A stretch of 64,000 nucleotides of DNA, taken from contig CAUEEP010000731.1 in the NCBI GenBank assembly GCA_958450365.1, positions 186,001-250,000 of the forward strand. The letters are read 5' to 3'. Numbering within the stretch: position 1 is the first letter of the stretch; the number at the start of each line of letters is the position of its first letter. The notes below the pieces were generated by a model. It was given only the letters and a program-made list of their open reading frames with translations, was not told the origin of the DNA and searched no databases. This document shows positions 49,280-59,415 of this stretch, one piece after another. Origin of the DNA: Mesorhabditis belari (Eukaryota; Nematoda; Chromadorea; Rhabditida; Rhabditidae). Made by a program: the position numbers and the translations under genes.

Positions 49280-49532
49280 ACCGTAAATACTGTAATAGTA
49301 CCCCACCCCCATAATGACGGTGCGGAGTGTCGGGTAGTCTAGCTTTGAACTAGTTTTTCTCGACACTGGTTTATGGTTTCAAAAAAATAGCCCTGAATTT
49401 CAGCTATTTTTTGATACCAAAGACGCATTTTTTGAAAGTACGGGCGCTTTGAAAAAAATGAAATACTAAAAAACGTTTGCGACTACGCGACTGTACGAGG
49501 GGGGTGAGGTACTATTACAGTATTTACGGTAA
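49280..49532. mobile_element. TA-flanked MITE, CCGTAAATACTG family (copy 2)
   Basis: Inverted-orientation partner of 13506-13767, again with TA at each end and CCGTAAATACTGTAATAG terminal repeats. Confidence 0.88.
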
Positions 49533-50871
49533 CTAACTCAAGTCACTTAACGACTTCACTGACTTCAAAGATAGACTTTGTCTTGCTTTGCTTTCAAACT
49601 TTTACTTTACTCTCAAATCTTGTAAACATCCCTTTTCTGGCGTAGTCAGTTTCTGATCCCAAGATATTTCAATTTACAGTCAAATTTCGATTTCATCCAT
49701 TCATTTTCCACCGAATAGTCATTCTCATCGATAGGGAAAAGAGGATAAAAGGGACAAAAACGAATGGGGGTCAGTGGATGTCTAATAGAAAAAGGAAAGA
49801 GAATTCGGGACACCCCACTACCAAAAAAACCTCAAAAAGGAGAATGGGGAAAACGTGGGAATCGAGGGAATCGAGGGAATCGAGGGTAAGAGGAAAGTGC
49901 AAAAAATGGGAAATGGAGGAAAGATTGGGGTCGATTTGAGGAGAAATGCAAGTAGAAAAGGCTCGAAAAAAGGGGAAGGGGTGACTGGCCGTGCACGGGA
50001 GGAGACACCTTCCAACAGCTCCCTCAAAGGATAGACTCGGCACTCCCAGGGATATTCTAAAACTGGGGAGCAGGCCTGGATGACTGGCATGCACGGAAGG
50101 AGACATCCCAGCTCCCAGCTTCCCTAGACTCAATACGTTCCCAGGAATGCTTTATGGGTCAAACGAGGATCATGCTTGAACTAACCAAGCCAGATCAGCC
50201 TTGATCCTTGCCTCTAAACTACACCGTTTTTAAGGAGGCGCCTACTTATTCAGCTTATTCGAAACGATAATCATATTCAGAGTGTTGTCTTGTCCCCTTA
50301 AGGCATTCGGAAATCATTCTAAGGTAGGAATCTGCAAAAAAAAATGATATTCGAAAAAAAGAATTCAAACGATTCAAAAACAACTCTGAATTCACCGTTA
50401 AAACTTCCCGAGTTTCAAATTTCTGAATTGAAAACAAGCCATGAGGATGAGGAACCAAACTTAGAGAGATAAGGAACCAAACTTGTCAAAAGGAATGATT
50501 GCAACCAATGGCGAGGCGAGGCATTTTAGCTGAACTTAATTGCGAAGAAACAACAACAAACAATGTAGCAAATATGTAGACTGATCTTGTGAATCTATAG
50601 AATAAGAATTCTAGCTAGTTTTCGAATTTTTAAGGCAATAATGAGAAAGGAGAACGAGGGGAAAATCCTTGATAAACACCCTACCACGCGGTGGGGGAAA
50701 ATCGATGGGATTTTTTTTTGTGAACGGAGAAATATTTCGAAAAAGGGAACGGGGCAATGGGCAAAAGAAAACGGGACATGGAAAACAACCCATCAGGGCT
50801 GAGTTTGCGCTATTTTTAAGGTGATTTCGACCCGTTTTTGTTAAAAAAGGTCATTCAAAAGGTTTGCCTTC

Positions 50872-51012
50872 AGAACCCCGTAAACATTCCCTTTCTAGCG
50901 CACTCGATTCTTCCATTTTCCACCCAGAGCAACGATTTGGCATCACGGGGAAAATGGAAGAATTGAGTGCGCTAGAAATGCGGTGTTTACGGGATTCGGA
51001 GAGTTCAAAAAG
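50872..51012. repeat. Hairpin element, GTACTTTGTGCTCTCC family (copy 5)
   Basis: CCCCGTAAACATTCCCTTTC and its inverse, with CATTTTCCACCCAGAGCAAC at the centre, closing GATTCGGAGAGTTCAAAAAG. Confidence 0.85.
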
Positions 51013-51154
51013 TGCACACAATTTAAAATCTCAATTTTCATTCATCTATTATCAATCAAGAACTCGAATTTCCTATTTCAATACATTAAATATTTCCTTT
51101 TTTTTCTTCTCGATTTGTTTTGAAATTTTGTTTGAACTTTATTTTGAAACAAAC

Positions 51155-51488
51155 CTCCGCGAATTTGTCTCATCAAAAAAGGTAACTGGAACTCGTCGAG
51201 AGTGCAATCGGCTCGATCCAGCTTGTTCTGGAGATCGTCTTTCAATTTAAATTACAAAATAAAGCATGAGAAATTTAAACGGTTAGACAGAGGGCAAGCC
51301 GGGACTTGGCTGCTAGCTGTCTAACCGTTTAAATTAAACGAAAGTTTAAAAGTTTCATTTCAATTTGAACAGGATCTTTTTGCAACAATCAAATCAAATT
51401 CAATTGAATGAAAAAAAGGTAACTGGAACTCGTCGAGAGTGCAATCGGCTCGATCCAGCTTGTTCTGGAGATCGTCTTTCAATTTTAA
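51155..51488 (-). other. Duplicated putative 3' exon of the ARMC9-like gene
   Basis: Two near-identical 69-base blocks, 51181-51250 and 51419-51488, each encode LKDDLQNKLDRADCTLDEFQ on the minus strand. The lower copy continues openly as LPFLMRQIRG to a GTTTGT donor at 51155. The upper copy runs into a GTTACC and a T-run. Only the lower copy looks fully usable. A perfect hairpin (51272-51335) lies between them. Confidence 0.55.
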
Positions 51489-54400
51489 CATTATATTTCT
51501 TAAGAATTGAATCTGCTCGAATACTCAGTTAAAATGCTATTGTCCTTGACATCAGAAATGCCAGGAGTGTTCGAATTTGAGGGAAGTTTCGGTAAATTTT
51601 GTCTTTTATAGACTCGCGATTGTCCACTGATTGCTATGCGCCGTTTGAGTTGTTTTTAAAAGGCAAAATATAAGAAAATCTTGGACAATTGACTATAAAC
51701 TTTGCAGAGATTCAATTTGATGAACCCTATAAAGTTCAAATGTTTTTTACCGAACCTGCAACGCGAATTCGAATCCAGCATCTCGTGCTCTCGACCTCGC
51801 CCTCCCCAACGCCATCAATCCATAAATACAACCATTCAAATAAGGACACATCTAAATATCATAAAATAATATCAAATTGTTTAGATTTTCAAGAAAAACT
51901 ACCTTTATCGACAAAATGAAAGCTACATAAGTTGGGTTTGATTTTAGATCTTCAACTTTTAATCCATCGACTATTCAACTTAATTACCGTCATTTTTCCA
52001 CTCTATTAATGAATAAAGTTGTAACTCAAGCTATCAAAATATGTCAAATTTCAAATGATTCAGCAGTTTTTACAGTGCGAATGATCATTTTACAAGATTT
52101 CATGCAATTACCATCATTTCCCCCCTTTTGTGCCCAATAAACTTGAAAACTCACCGACGAGTTGTGGATTTTCGTGAGAATTTTGAGCGTCTGGATGATC
52201 GGATCCAAATATTTTAGGAGAGTCGGTTGACCGGCTTGGCACATGCAAAGATTCATCAAGAGAGCCGCACCGAATTCTTGGGCTAAACGAGGGAAATCTT
52301 TGATGTGAAGCGATTGGAGAGCTTAAGACTTCAATGATATTTGTGAAATTGGGAATAGTTCAAAACTAAGGCAAGCCTCGATTCGATTAAACAAATGTAT
52401 CTTTTCCTTGAACCATTTGAAACATTAAAATTTCATAGCACTAGTGGTTTTGATTTGTCATTCACGATAAATTTGACTAATTAGAAAACGATCTTTGAGC
52501 TTTAAGGTGAATCCTTTGAAACTTTAGATTTCGAAAGGTTTTCGGTGGTTTTATTCAATTGTATATGGTAAGAAAAGGAAAAAGAAAAAGCCGATTGGTC
52601 CAAACCGTCAATGTTACAACTGGAATATCTTGAAACATCTCATTTTATTTCAGTGCTATTTCAGTGCTGTTTGATTAGAAAACAATTAAAGTACTCCAAG
52701 TCGAATAAGTTATAACTTAAAATTACAAAAAGTTCTGTTTCCTACCGTAACTCGAGAGTCTTCCCTCCAAAATCGGCAACAACCAATCGAGGACGCCGAG
52801 TTGGAGAAGATCGCGTTGAACTTGTGAGCTAAAAGGTAAAAAATCAAAGATTCGAACATGATTTCAACAGGTACTGTTTATAAAAATACAACAATATAGC
52901 TTTTGTCGCGTACTTTTATTCATTTAAAAATAAAACCGTTTTGAAAAGAAATCTCGAATGAAGATTAAGCTTTTGATGCTTGATCTAGCTCCAGGGATAT
53001 TCTAACTGGATCTGCAAGCTAGATTAGACCAGAGGGCAAGCCAGGACTTGGCTGCTAACTGTCTAACCCGACCTGGCCTGAAAAAATTACTTTTAAAACC
53101 ACCTGTCTAGCCTCTTTTTGATACTAAATGTTTCAAAGTATACAAAGTGTTCGTCTTCTTCTTTAATTGACCATCGAAATCATCCAAATTCATGAACTCA
53201 CTCAAAGTTGAACATTCCATTTCAACACCCACCGTATGCTCAACTTCTGCAAAGTCGCCAAAAGGTTATCCTGTGTTTGCGAGTGAATTCTTTTCGTTCG
53301 CAAGCATCCCAAAATTTGCCCCATCAACTCTTTTCCTTGTCCGATTGAGAGCAGATAATCACGACCCACTAAAATGGTTGAATGTAGTTTGATTTCAAGT
53401 TTCAAAACAAATTAGAGACATAAAAGGTTTGGAGATAAAAGGCTTGGAGGTCATCTGTGTAAAAGAATTGCTGTGAAAAGATTAGTTCCAAGTTGAACGG
53501 CTAGTTTGAGTAGTTTAGGACTTGATTTAAAGCTCCATGTATTGTATTCCTCTCAGTTAATCCTTTTTCTAAATACTTTTTCTAATTTTAGACAAACTAC
53601 CGTGATCTGCTCTCCATTTTTCATTGTATCAGCCCAATTTTGGTATCATTCTATGAGGAATCACAAGGCTCAGTCAATGATACCAAAATTGGACTGAACG
53701 AATGAAAAATGGAGAGCAGATTACGGTATTTTGTCTGAAATGGATCAACGAAACCAAACCTTTAAACGAGGCGATGGCGTTGACGAAACGAGCCAACTGT
53801 TCGCGACTCTCCAAACCGTTCGACTCGGAGCCGAGGAAAATCGTCCCAGTCACAGACTGAAATGTCTAAGTGCTAAGCAATATTCCTTTGAGCATAAAAA
53901 CAGTTTTAGTTTAGAATTCCTTTCGTAGTTTATCAATAGTTTTATCAAATGCAATATTTTAAAGATTTTGGAACTAAACCTACCGTTTTCCGATGTCTCA
54001 ACAGCAAAATATCCCGTTCGATCATCAAATCGATCGATTTCTTCGCGTACATTTTGCACGAAGAGACGCTGATTTGCTAAAATTTGAATGAATGAGCAAT
54101 TTGCATATGTTGTAATTAATCCGGAAAAGGTTTTAAATGATTTCTTCAACGATTTCTTCTATTCGGCGGCTTTTTCTGTTTGCTCACCGCTTCTGGAGCT
54201 CAGAGTCAGAGCTCAGAGAGCTTCTGGAGCGAGTAAAACATTAAAAAAGTGAGTTTCAAGTGTTTTTCAGTTTACAATAGTTTTACAATAGTACAATTTT
54301 AATTACAATAATTACAAAGTTTTACATACAAATGTTTATTGTATTAGTACTGTGAAATGGTTTATGCTAAATTTTGTTCAAGAATTTACAAGTAAGAAAT

Positions 54401-57400
54401 TTTTTTGGATTATAGAAGTAACCTGCTACCTGTAACTTGTAAAATAGAAAATGGATTGCCATACAGATCACAGATAGTTTAAGCTTAGCTGTGCTTTCTA
54501 TTTAGCACTAACTTCACTGCTAAGCAAGACTATAGCAGGCTCAATTTTTAGCCTTATTCACTGGGTCACTGTAAAGGCTCACTCATTTGTATGACTACAA
54601 TATAGTCGCATCAAAATCAGCTCAATTGTATATCTCTATTTTCCTAGAATAAGTGAATCTTTTGCGAGGCGTACTTCTATGAGAACAATGCAAATTACGA
54701 CAAGGGAATGGCAATTGGAGTGATCAAATCGATGAGGATTCTCGCCATCACAAATATTGTGTATTAACAGAGTGTACTTTGTACTGTCAAATCCCATAAA
54801 CACCCCTTTCTGGCGCACTCAATCCTCCCATTTTCCCTCATGACACCAAATCGTTGCTGTGAGGGGAAAAGGAAGAATTGCGTGCGCCAGAAAGGGTGAG
54901 TTTACAGGATTTGTGAGCACAAAGATATCAATTCAGATATCTTTTTGTTTAGTTATTCATTTTCTGCGTCCTTCTCTTTCTCAACGTGTACTACTCTCGA
55001 GTTGCGCATGTGCATCGTGTGAAAATCCTTGTCCGAAAACGGAATCACGCCCTCGTTCAACAGCTGACCATGTGAGCGACTCATGCAAATCAATTTTCCA
55101 AAAAGGCACCCATTTCAGACAAACTACCTTAATCCGCCCGCTATTTTTCATTGGATCAGCCCAATTTTGGTATCATTCTATGAGGAATGTTCATATTATT
55201 ATTCATTCACCAAAAGATATTCATTTCAGACAAAATACCGTAATCTGCTCTCGATTTTTCATTGGATCAGCTCAATTTTTGTATCATTGACTGAGCCTTG
55301 TGATTCATCGAAAATTGAGATGATCGAATAAAAAATGGCGATTGAATTACGGTAATTTGATAAAATTGGTGTCTTTGAGAAAATGGATTGGCTTCGGGGA
55401 ACATATCGAGAAGTTTTCTTATGTAAATTCTTCTAGTGCATAGAAATGAGTGAGACGAAATTGTTCTCAATGCTATTAGTGCTGGAAATCTTCCATGTAA
55501 ATTTTTTTCTTTCAAAGCAAATTTTTAATTTTTAGCGATTCGTGACTTTTCACGCTGATCACCGTCGAAAAACCGTTTACAATTTGGATTTTTAAAGCTT
55601 TTTAACAAATTTCTACAAATTGCATGCGTTTAAAATGAATATTTTTCTATTTTGCAGTACTTTTCAAATGACAATCAAAAATTGTATTGTAAAAATGATT
55701 CTTTTTGTGTTTTAGCTAGTGAGAAATGCTGAAACGAGGCTTGTTGAGAGGAAACGACTAAATCGATAAATGAATATGAGATTTTAAAAGGAATTTTCGA
55801 GTGTTGAAGTTTTATTTTTGTGTCTTGAGAGAATAAATACAGTAGCCACAAGCCGCATATTAAAGCTACAAGCAAGTTTTGTAAGCAGTTAAATGACAAA
55901 AAGTGGCTTTGTCGCCGAAAAAATTGAAACTTGATGTCTTCGAGCTGAATTTGGAAGCTTTTAAGAATACTTTCAACTTGAATCCTTTTTATAAAACGTG
56001 TCCCCTTTCTCTTTCTACTGTAATCCTGCCTCTATTTTTATGCAATCTATTCTCTTTTTTCGATATTCTTTGTGAATTCTCACAAAATCAAACAAAAAGT
56101 GGAAAGATTGGATAAAAAAATAGAGGCAAGATTATGGTAGAAAGGGGGCACGATTTAGAAAGCTCTTTAGTCAAGAAGAGCAAGCTTTAACGGTAATTGG
56201 ATTATGGTAGAAAGAGAAAGAGAACATCTTTTGGGAAACGGATTGAGAGGCCAAACTCATTCACTACTTTTAACTGTTTACTTGGGTTTTTATTGGATTT
56301 ACTTTTAACTGTCTGGTTATTTTTGGGTTAAAGCCTTCGATTACGTTTCCTTCCTAATTACAATTACATTCCCTTAAATCTATCTATAGCTGCAGAACTT
56401 GAAATTCAATTTTTAAGCCAATAATTCACCGATTCCACAGAAAATCTCATCAAATACAAATTCCGAACCTGTCTGAGCGCCTGCAAGAGTAGAGCTGAAG
56501 TGCGACTTTGCGGAGATTGGAGGAGAAAATTCGAGATTCTCGACAACATCAAGTCGGTCACCAATGGTTCAGATGAGGAGGGCGTTGGACTGGAAATCGG
56601 GTATCTTTTAAACTTCCCAAAGTTTAAAACATATTACCGGGGAACGCATATTACTTTTAGAGTTTGAACAATGACTTTGACCACTTTGAAACATTGGTCA
56701 GTACTTTGGCAGTCAGTGTCTTAGCAAGTTGAATGTCCTTAAACTTGTTCATCGAAACTCAAATTTAGTGCTACATTATGTTAAAGTTATAAGCTGAATT
56801 AATATCTTCTTTTAAAAGATTAATATCTGTTTTGAAATCACACAAAAATGTTGTGAAAGAATAGTTGCGGGGTGCGACGGACTGGTACTCATTCTCCTTA
56901 TATTGTAGAAGTACACTTCGGGATCCTGTTCACTATTATCAATGGGTTTCTAAGTTTAAATTGATGTTATATTTTTATATTATCCACTTTCTAATTACAA
57001 AACCTTTGATTCGTTGATCTAGAGCATCACATGAACTGGGATTGAAACTTGAGCATTAACATTAGCTACTTTGAAACATTGTCTTTACAAACCAACCCTG
57101 GATCTCTTGGCGGTGATTGTGGATCGATGGGAACTGTGTGCAGGGACTCACATTTGCGGAGATTCGTTCGACCTGAGAATTTTGATCATTTCTTAATAAG
57201 AAAACCCCTTTTTGTTGAAAAAAAAATCAATTATCATGCAAACATCTGAAGTTGAAAAGGTTGAAACAAGAGTTTTCATTTGATCATCTATTGATTGGTA
57301 GTTTTGAAAAGCTAATTAGGCACATTTATTTGTAACGAACGATTTCTTTCGGTCAAGGATCGTCCTCTTCTTGGCGGTACTCCTTTTCGGACCATTCTTT

Positions 57401-58001
57401 TCTCGGCTTCCTCATTCGTTGTCGTGACTTTTTGCCGCAACTCGGCTACAATGGAGGATGAACACTGAAATAATCAGTTACTTTTATGGTACTTTAAATA
57501 GAGCTGGATAAGATTCTAGAGCCTGTAAACCAGTAAACCGATCAAAGTTCAAGTTTAGGCTTCAAGTTTGGCTTCAGGCTGGCTGGCTCATGCCCATGGA
57601 TACCTACCGTCATCCAAAGATAATTCAAAGGTTTTTTCAAAGTACTGCAACAAACAGTCAAATTTTTAGCATTGTAACCCTTTTTTGCTTTTAAAACTTA
57701 ATGCTTTCCTGATTATTATGTTGATTTACAGCTGAAGCCCTCAAAATTGAAACTTAGTTTCTGACTTTCGAGTTTTTCCCTTCATTTTTGTTGTGTTCCT
57801 GAGTAAATGACCCAATTTTTGTAGCTTTTTTCAGATTTTCACATAGATATAACTAATCTCAAACGTTAGAACTGTTAGATGATAGCTCATTTTTAAAAGC
57901 CGAACCTTATCCCCTCTGGAAGTTCTCTCCAAATGTGTCACCATATCACAGGCGACATCGTACACTTGATAGTAGTCAGATTGAAGCTCCAAGTAGTCGT
58001 C
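51155..58001 (-). CDS. ARMC9: ARMC9-like armadillo-repeat protein
   Basis: Exons in phase: 57906-58001, 57341-57464, 57097-57172, 56469-56589, 54986-55063, 53984-54076, 53760-53856, 53233-53368, 52746-52828, 52155-52321, 51756-51851. A possible start is MPT at 60005-60013. Vertebrate ARMC9 is a ciliary base/tip protein with LisH, coiled coil and armadillo repeats. Matching blocks here: coiled coil (LQSDYYQVYDVACDMVTHLE), RFVNAIASF, LLATLQKLSIR, LLQLGVLDWLLPIL, FGAALLMNLC and PYLNGCIYGLMALG, in the same order as the family. No LisH domain was found, so the N-terminus is truncated or unseen. The 3' end is unresolved: after 51756 a block coding LQNKLDRADCTLDEF and LMRQIRG fits the family but occurs twice (51155-51250, 51419-51488), and its acceptor phase does not join cleanly. 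Introns hold many hairpin elements. Confidence 0.8.
51272..51335. repeat. Perfect 19-bp-stem hairpin
   Basis: AATTTAAACGGTTAGACAG at 51272-51290 pairs perfectly with 51317-51335. The loop AGGGCAAGCCGGGACTTGG and its neighbours recur, with part of the stem, at about 53030-53065. Confidence 0.9.
53561..53744. repeat. TTTTCTAAAA hairpin element, type 2 (copy 4)
   Basis: Same core as copy 3 (AATCACAAGGCTCAGTCAAT at the centre). It ends about 15 bases from the exon 53760-53856 donor, so its insertion nearly reached the splice site. Confidence 0.85.
54773..54926. repeat. Hairpin element, GTACTTTGTGCTCTCC family (copy 6)
   Basis: Starts TACTTTGTACTGTCAAATCC, closes AGGATTTGTGAGCACAAAG. The centre is CATGACACCAAATCGTTGC. 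It lies in an ARMC9-like intron. Confidence 0.85.
55097..55388. repeat. TTTTCTAAAA type 2 elements, nested (copy 5)
   Basis: One left half (GGCACCCATTTCAGACAAAC ... ATCATTCTATGAGGAAT) is followed by a second copy starting AAAGATATTCATTTCAGACA and closing AATTACGGTAATTTG ... GTGTCTTTGAG. It reads as one element interrupted or followed by another. Confidence 0.7.
55983..56246. repeat. TTTTCTAAAA hairpin element, type 1 (copy 3)
   Basis: Arms TTTCTACTGTAATCCTGCCT and inverse, with an extra partial right end at 56200-56246 (GGATTATGGTAGAAAGAGAA). Confidence 0.7.
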
Positions 58002-58582
58002 CTGGAATTTTAAGAATTACAGTAAAAATCTAAGCCGATTTTGTTTTAAGCAGTTGAATGGTCCAGAACCGGACCAGCTCAAAAACTTACTCAGAAGATA
58101 AAAGAAAAAAACAGTAAATTACATTACATTAAACTACAAAGATGCTTTTTTTAAGCCGATTAATTTAAAATTTGGACTTTTTCAAAGATCAGTCGATACA
58201 TTTGCAAGCAATTAATCAATCAAATCTTTCCTGGCAGGAACTAAAAAGAGCAAAGGTGACTTAATATTAAAAATTTTGAAACTTGAGCTTTTAAAAGTTG
58301 TTTTTTATTAAAGTTAAATTGAGTAAAGATTTAACAAGTGCAAAAGTATATCAAAGTTGGAATTAAAAATGGAAACATTGCCCCTAAATTCATCACGTTT
58401 GACCAGGTGAAATTGCGGTAGTCAAGGGAATCAAAAAAAGAAAAGGAAAAGTTAGGCTACAATGACAGACTTGTCATCACTGGAAAATTGGAGGTTTCAA
58501 GTTTGATTGGATCAAAAAGGTGATCAGAGTATTAATAAATCAAAGCCTTTGAAATAATCTAAAATGGTTTCATGGAGAGCTA

Positions 58583-58738
58583 GTGCTTTGTGCTCTCCGA
58601 ATCCCATAAACATTCCTTTTCTGGCGCACTCAATTCTTGCATTTTCCCCGTGACATCAAATTGGTGCTGTGAGGGGAAAATGGAAGAATTGAGTGCTCCA
58701 GAAAGAGGGTATTTACAGGATTCAGCGAACAAAAAGTA
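58583..58738. repeat. Hairpin element, GTACTTTGTGCTCTCC family (copy 7)
   Basis: Opens GTGCTTTGTGCTCTCCGAAT, then CCCATAAACATTCC. The inverse arm ends ACAGGATTCAGCGAACAAAA. Its centre TGACATCAAATTGGTGCTGT matches the other copies. Confidence 0.85.
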
Positions 58739-59257
58739 AATCAAAAAGAATCCATGAAAATCAACTCTACAAGTTTCGTAAAAAGAAAATATTTTTGTTT
58801 TGCTCAAATTTTTAAAAGCTTTTTTTCAAGAAAAACGCTTCGAAAAAAGCTAAACCCTAGAATTTTTAATGTCTTTTGTTTTCTCTAGCATTGTGGGCTT
58901 GGTAGAATGCAAAAAAAAATACGAGGAAGCTATACGTTTAAACTAAAATCTAGGAATTGGAAAAGGAAAAGGGCTATGGTGAATAGATTTAGAATGCAAT
59001 ACCGTTATACCACCACAAGACGTTAATAAACACAAAATTTTATTTTGAAACAATAAAGATTTCCATTCCTAAAGCCATAGTTATATTTGTGAGCAAAGCG
59101 ATAGTGTAGCTCAATTTTGGTACTGTGCACCATACAGTTCCAAGAAAAAAATCGAAAGCTGACTAACTTGAAGAAATAAAAAGATTATAAGCTGATCTTT
59201 TTGTGATTTCAGGATTAAAAATGAAGTCTGCTCAGTTATAGTACTTTAACGATAGAG

Positions 59258-59415
59258 TTAACACGTTGACGACAATGGCGTTTTTGCACAAACAATCGCA
59301 TAGGACCACGTTGTTTTTTTTCGACAAAAAATGTCACCTGACATCAGGTGACAATGTCCCAGGCGAACGAATATGTGTCGGACAGCATCAGGTGACAATG
59401 TCGTCAACGTGTTAA
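59258..59415. mobile_element. TTAA-flanked piggyBac-type MITE
   Basis: TTAA at both ends, then CACGTTGACGACA and its exact inverse. An internal palindrome GTCACCTGACATCAGGTGAC is present, and CATCAGGTGACAATGTC occurs twice. TTAA target duplication is the hallmark of piggyBac elements. Non-coding. Confidence 0.8.

Larger units (their letters stand above)
46310..51154. other. Intergenic region between coiled-coil and ARMC9-like genes
   Basis: No exon chain was found. It includes a direct repeat, a type-2 TTTTCTAAAA element, two C/T-rich patches (47095-47490, 49770-50130), a T-rich tract (47500-48100), a TA-flanked MITE and a GTACTTTGTG-family hairpin. Confidence 0.5.

Noticed and set aside
57608..57644. 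37-base exon candidate (YFEKTFELSLDD) for the ARMC9-like gene
   Set aside because: Good splice sites, but including it breaks phase with 57341-57464, while leaving it out joins the neighbours in phase. It might be an alternative exon.
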